A stretch of 64,000 nucleotides of DNA from JACKHA01 sp041401985 (GTDB taxonomy: Bacteria > Planctomycetota > Phycisphaerae > Phycisphaerales > UBA1924). The notes beneath the pieces were generated by a model. It was not told where the DNA came from, made no database searches, and worked only from the letters and a program-made list of their open reading frames with translations. How positions within the stretch are numbered: the first letter of the stretch is position 1; each line of letters opens with the position of its first letter. A program made the position numbers and the translations under genes. Location of the stretch: assembly GCA_041401985.1 (NCBI GenBank), contig JAWKTE010000004.1:1-64000 (forward strand). The letters are read 5' to 3'. This document shows positions 61,071-64,000 of the stretch, piece by piece.

Positions 61071-61525
61071 CGCCGTCCCCTTCCGAAGTCGTCTGAGCCG
61101 CGGCCAACGCCGCGGGAAGTCTGTGATTCCGTCCGAGTACCGCTCCGGAGCGTCGAGTGCTGACCCTCGCTCCAGGGCGTCCGAGGGCGTTCCGCCGCAC
61201 GCGGCGCGCGGCACCCCATCCCCATCGATCCAGCAAACGTCCCAGATGCTGTTCTATTGCCCGACGGTTGATCGGGATGCGTTCGATCCGCCGTTTTCCG
61301 GACCTGGCAGCGGGAGCGCTCCGGGCGTCCGAGAAAGTATAGCAATCACAAACTTTGCCGCTCGACCGGGCGGCGGCCCGCCCCGGTCGCCATCGGGCCG
61401 CCCTCGACGCGCAAGAACTGCCGAATCTGGGCCGAAGTCCGTTCCCGGTCGGCCCCGGGCGATGGCGCGCGGGTGGGGTGGTGTCTGGAGGCCGCCGCGT
61501 GACCGCTCTGAGTACAGTCCGGACC
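61071..61525. promoter_or_regulatory. 455-base divergent intergenic region
   Basis: Lies between the leftward EF-hand gene and the rightward glycosyltransferase gene. On the minus strand TGC-TATACT (TATACT at 61336-61341) is an extended -10 box that could serve the EF-hand gene with a long leader; no good -35 is seen. No gene is supported here. Confidence 0.35.
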
Positions 61526-63235
61526 ATGTCGGTTCCCGCCCCCCGGCTGCTCACCTCGTGGCCCTACTTCCGCGTCTATGCCTTGCCGGCCCTGACGGTG
61601 CTGGCCCTGGGGCTGGTCCGCCTGTTCGGGGGGTCGTACAAGGTCGACACGGCCCTGTACGCCGGGGTCGGTCTGCACATGTTCCGCGAGGGCACGTGGT
61701 GGACGCCGATGGCCGGCGACCTGCCCTACTTCAACAAGCCGCCGCTGGTGCTGTGGATCCACGGGCTGGTGCTGGACGTGCTCGGGCCGTCGCTGTGGGC
61801 GATCAGGCTGCCGCAGCTGGTGGCGGCCATCGGGTGCGTGCTGCTGGCGGTCGCGATCGTGCGACGCCTTTCGGGGGCCAAGGTCGGGCTCATCGCCGGG
61901 ATGATTCTGGCGCTGTCGTACCCGTTCTGGATCCACCTGCACCGGCTGGTGCTGGACTACTGGCTCGTGCTGTTCACGCTCGCGGGCGTGTGGATGTGCG
62001 TCGTCGGGGCGCTGCGGAAGCGTGAGGCGTGGATCCTCGCGGCGGGGGTGCCCGTCGGGCTGGCGATGCTGTGCAAGCCGCTGTTCCCGGTGCTGACGCT
62101 CCCGATCATGGGCCTGTGGATGCTCGCGGCCGGGCATCGGCGGATGGCGATGTGGACGGGCGTGGGCGTGGGCGTCGCGCTGCTGGTGTCGCTGCCGTGG
62201 CACCTGTCGATGACGGCGATCCATCGCGACGTGTTCCTGGACCAGTATTTCGGGCGGGAGATCGTGGACCGCGGGGCGGGGGCCAGTCACTTCAAGCCCA
62301 AGGCGTGGTGGTGGTACCTGGTGGTGGTGGCGTTGTGGTTCCTGCCTTGGAGCGTGGCGCTGGGCGGGGCGATCTGGGCGATCGCGGTCCGACTCGTGCG
62401 GACGCGCGGGCGGTGCGTGGTCGAGGGGGCCGGACGCGAGGGGGGCGAGGCGGCCGAGATCGTGGTCTCCGAGCCGGCGATCGACCACACCAGCATGCGG
62501 GCGGACTTCTATGTGCCGGAGCAGGAGCGGTCGATCGTCGAGGAGGCCAAGGCCGCGACGCCGGAGAGGCCGACGCTGGTGCTGTCGCGCGAGTGGCAGG
62601 CGATCCTGCTGTGTCTGATCTGGAGCGTGGTGTGGCTGGTGCTGCTCAGCGCGTTCTTCGCGGACAAGCGGGACCGGTACATGATGCACGTGTGGCCCAT
62701 GCTGGCGTGGCTGGGGGCGATGTGGCTCGTGCACTGGGCCCCGCGACGGGTGCGGGCGTTTGACTCGCGCTGGATCGGGCGCGGCGTGGCGGGGCTCTTC
62801 GCGCTCGCGGTCGTCGCGGCCGGCGTCGGGCTCCCGCCGCAGGACCCGGTGCAGGGCAAGTGGGACGACCTGTACGCGTGGCTGGAGCGTGAACGCCTGG
62901 AGGGGAGGGCGCCGCAGGTGTGGAGCGGGTCGCTGACGCCTTATGAAGAAGGGCAGGTCTATCTCGACACGGGGATCTGGCCGAATGGCGTGTGGTGGGC
63001 GGGGTCGGCGGAGCCGCGATTCCCGCAGCGCGGGGCGGTCGTGATCTTCGAGCGGGATCGCCTTGAGAACCTGGCGAGTGCCGTGGGCGCGCCGATCGAG
63101 CCGGCGTTCGAGAGCCGCCCGGATGCGGACCCGGACCTCGGCGATTCGCGGGCCTTGGTCACCGTCCGCTGGGACGCGGCGTGGAACGACGCGCTGCGGC
63201 GGGCGGATCGGGCGCTCGTCGGGCCTCGCCCGTAG
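61526..63235 (+). CDS. ArnT-like GT39/PMT family glycosyltransferase
   Basis: A 569-residue membrane enzyme starting at ATG 61526. KVDTALYAGVGLHMFREGTW (about residues 40-59) holds the acidic residue of the first periplasmic loop, and PYFNKPPLVLWIHG (about 67-80) is the conserved loop of ArnT-type enzymes that use polyprenyl-phosphate sugars. About ten hydrophobic helices follow, then a soluble C-terminal domain of about 130 residues. It would transfer a sugar to lipid or protein on the outer face of the membrane. Confidence 0.83.
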   Translation: MSVPAPRLLTSWPYFRVYALPALTVLALGLVRLFGGSYKVDTALYAGVGLHMFREGTWWTPMAGDLPYFNKPPLVLWIHGLVLDVLGPSLWAIRLPQLVAAIGCVLLAVAIVRRLSGAKVGLIAGMILALSYPFWIHLHRLVLDYWLVLFTLAGVWMCVVGALRKREAWILAAGVPVGLAMLCKPLFPVLTLPIMGLWMLAAGHRRMAMWTGVGVGVALLVSLPWHLSMTAIHRDVFLDQYFGREIVDRGAGASHFKPKAWWWYLVVVALWFLPWSVALGGAIWAIAVRLVRTRGRCVVEGAGREGGEAAEIVVSEPAIDHTSMRADFYVPEQERSIVEEAKAATPERPTLVLSREWQAILLCLIWSVVWLVLLSAFFADKRDRYMMHVWPMLAWLGAMWLVHWAPRRVRAFDSRWIGRGVAGLFALAVVAAGVGLPPQDPVQGKWDDLYAWLERERLEGRAPQVWSGSLTPYEEGQVYLDTGIWPNGVWWAGSAEPRFPQRGAVVIFERDRLENLASAVGAPIEPAFESRPDADPDLGDSRALVTVRWDAAWNDALRRADRALVGPRP

Positions 63236-63293
63236 CGCGGGCTGCGGCGCGAGCGTGGAGCGAGGCGGGCGCGAGCCGGCGCGCTGGCGGGGT

Positions 63294-63428
63294 CGCGAGC
63301 CGGGGCGTCCCCGCCCCGGTCCGAGCACGCCTTGCCTGTCATTGATCTCGCGCGCAGGTTGAACGCCTGTCGCGCGGTGCGGACCGCTCGTGGTTGAACG
63401 GGCCGGGGCGGGGACGCCCCGGCTCGCG
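63294..63428. repeat. 26-bp inverted repeat pair flanking an 83-base spacer
   Basis: 63294-63319 is the exact reverse complement of 63403-63428. Each arm is itself self-complementary (CCGGGGCG-TCCC-CGCCCCGG). It lies between the convergent glycosyltransferase and FloA genes. It may be a bidirectional terminator or a dispersed intergenic repeat. Confidence 0.7.
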
Positions 63429-63465
63429 CGCGGGTTGGGTGATCGGCCCGGTCAGTTCGAGCCGG

Positions 63466-64000
63466 TCAGTTCGAGCCGGTCGCGGGCTTGCTGTCGCCGC
63501 CGGCGATCGAGTCGCGCATCGACGTGTCGGCGACGATGTTCTTCATCCGGTAGTAGTCCATGATGCCCATGTTGCCGGTGCGGAAGGCCTCGGCCATCGC
63601 CTTGGGCACCTCGGCCTCGGCCAGCACCACCACCGCCCGGTTCTTCTGCTCCTGGGCCCGGTACTCCTGCTCCTCGGCGACCGCCAGGGCGCGGCGCTTC
63701 TCGGCCTCGGCCTGGGCCATCTGCTTGTTGGCGTTGGCCTGGTCGGTCTGGAGCTTGGCGCCGATGTTCTCGCCGACGTCAACATCGGCGATGTCGATCG
63801 ACAGGATCTCGAACGCCGTGCCCGCGTCGAGGCCCGAGGCCATGACCTTGCGGCTGATCTCGTCGGGGTTCTCGAGCACGTTCTTGTGCTCCTTGGCCGA
63901 ACCGATGGTCGAGACGATGCCCTGGCCGACGCGGGCGATGATGGTTTCTTCGGTGGCGCCGCCGACGAGTCGCTGGAGGTTGGTGCGGACGGTCACGCGG
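63466..64000 (-). CDS. floA: FloA flotillin-like protein, C-terminal part
   Basis: About 178 residues before the stop at 63466; the frame stays open to the right edge, and the GTG at 63996 is internal (VTVRTNL). LVGGATEETIIARVGQGIVS and SGLDAGTAFEILSIDIADV, followed by the Ala/Glu-rich AQAEAEKRRALAVAEEQEYRAQ coiled coil, identify the FloA/YqfA family, which organises membrane microdomains. A short tandem duplication (63450-63479) covers the last codons. Confidence 0.88.
   Translation of the reverse strand, partial: RVTVRTNLQRLVGGATEETIIARVGQGIVSTIGSAKEHKNVLENPDEISRKVMASGLDAGTAFEILSIDIADVDVGENIGAKLQTDQANANKQMAQAEAEKRRALAVAEEQEYRAQEQKNRAVVVLAEAEVPKAMAEAFRTGNMGIMDYYRMKNIVADTSMRDSIAGGDSKPATGSN

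Noticed and set aside
61346..63328. A 660-residue minus-strand frame opposite the ArnT-like gene
   Set aside because: It is rich in His, Pro and Arg with no domain, while the plus strand gives a well-formed membrane enzyme.

Overview
The window is high-G+C DNA that most resembles a planctomycete, probably Phycisphaerae-like. The pointers are orphan C-terminal ends of Rhs proteins (one carrying a dockerin-like repeat), a short membrane protein with a CxxC/CxxC zinc ribbon, a DUF1580-type phage regulator, an EF-hand protein and an ArnT-type glycosyltransferase. This is an inference from gene style; no ribosomal RNA is present.

Region 1 (1-9.9 kb) is host chromosome with scars. It holds a partial secreted-type protein, a DUF2200 protein, a truncated TPR gene, an orphan Rhs toxin tip with an AHH nuclease and its Imm11-like partner, an Rhs remnant, initiator tRNA-Met, rarA with an unusual insertion that contains a second reading frame, a PlsC-type acyltransferase, a second orphan Rhs tip (dockerin plus Cys-rich tail) with an unknown partner, and a broken integrase fused against a zinc-ribbon gene.

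Region 2 (9,927-58,003) is one integrated element of about 48 kb. It lies between two perfect 46-bp copies of the 3' part of tRNA-Asp(GTC). The right copy lies in the intact tRNA next to a tyrosine integrase; the left copy sits beside a hairpin that looks like the tRNA's original terminator. From right to left the element carries: integrase; a nitric-oxide/heme cargo block (NsrR-like regulator, cupin, MarR-like regulator, lipoprotein protoglobin and redoxin in one direction, group III truncated globin and a membrane protein in the other); a DUF1580-like regulator; a replication and recombination module (RecE-like nuclease, Sak4-like ATPase, DUF669, RusA, DEAD helicase, primase-helicase); a ParB-methyltransferase; a rightward group of small genes including a HARE-HTH protein; then a lambda-like packaging, head and tail module (terminase, portal, protease-capsid fusion, connectors, tail tube, G/GT chaperone pair, tape measure). 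A Hint (intein-type) domain sits in the last, Ser/Gly-rich, tail gene.

Beyond the tail genes, where temperate phages often carry cargo, is a leftward block of eight genes (24.0-10.1 kb). It consists of a small HTH protein, a SNF2 helicase, a beta-class adenine methyltransferase and a DEAD helicase-nuclease, then an XRE-ImmA regulator with its own promoter followed by three unrecognised genes. I read this as a type III-like restriction or defence system with a SNF2 partner, plus a linked XRE-ImmA cassette. No endolysin or holin is recognisable, so productive phage growth is unproven.

Region 3 (58-64 kb) is host chromosome again: small membrane protein, coiled-coil membrane protein, exported EF-hand protein, ArnT-like glycosyltransferase, and the C-terminal part of a flotillin-like FloA protein running off the right edge.
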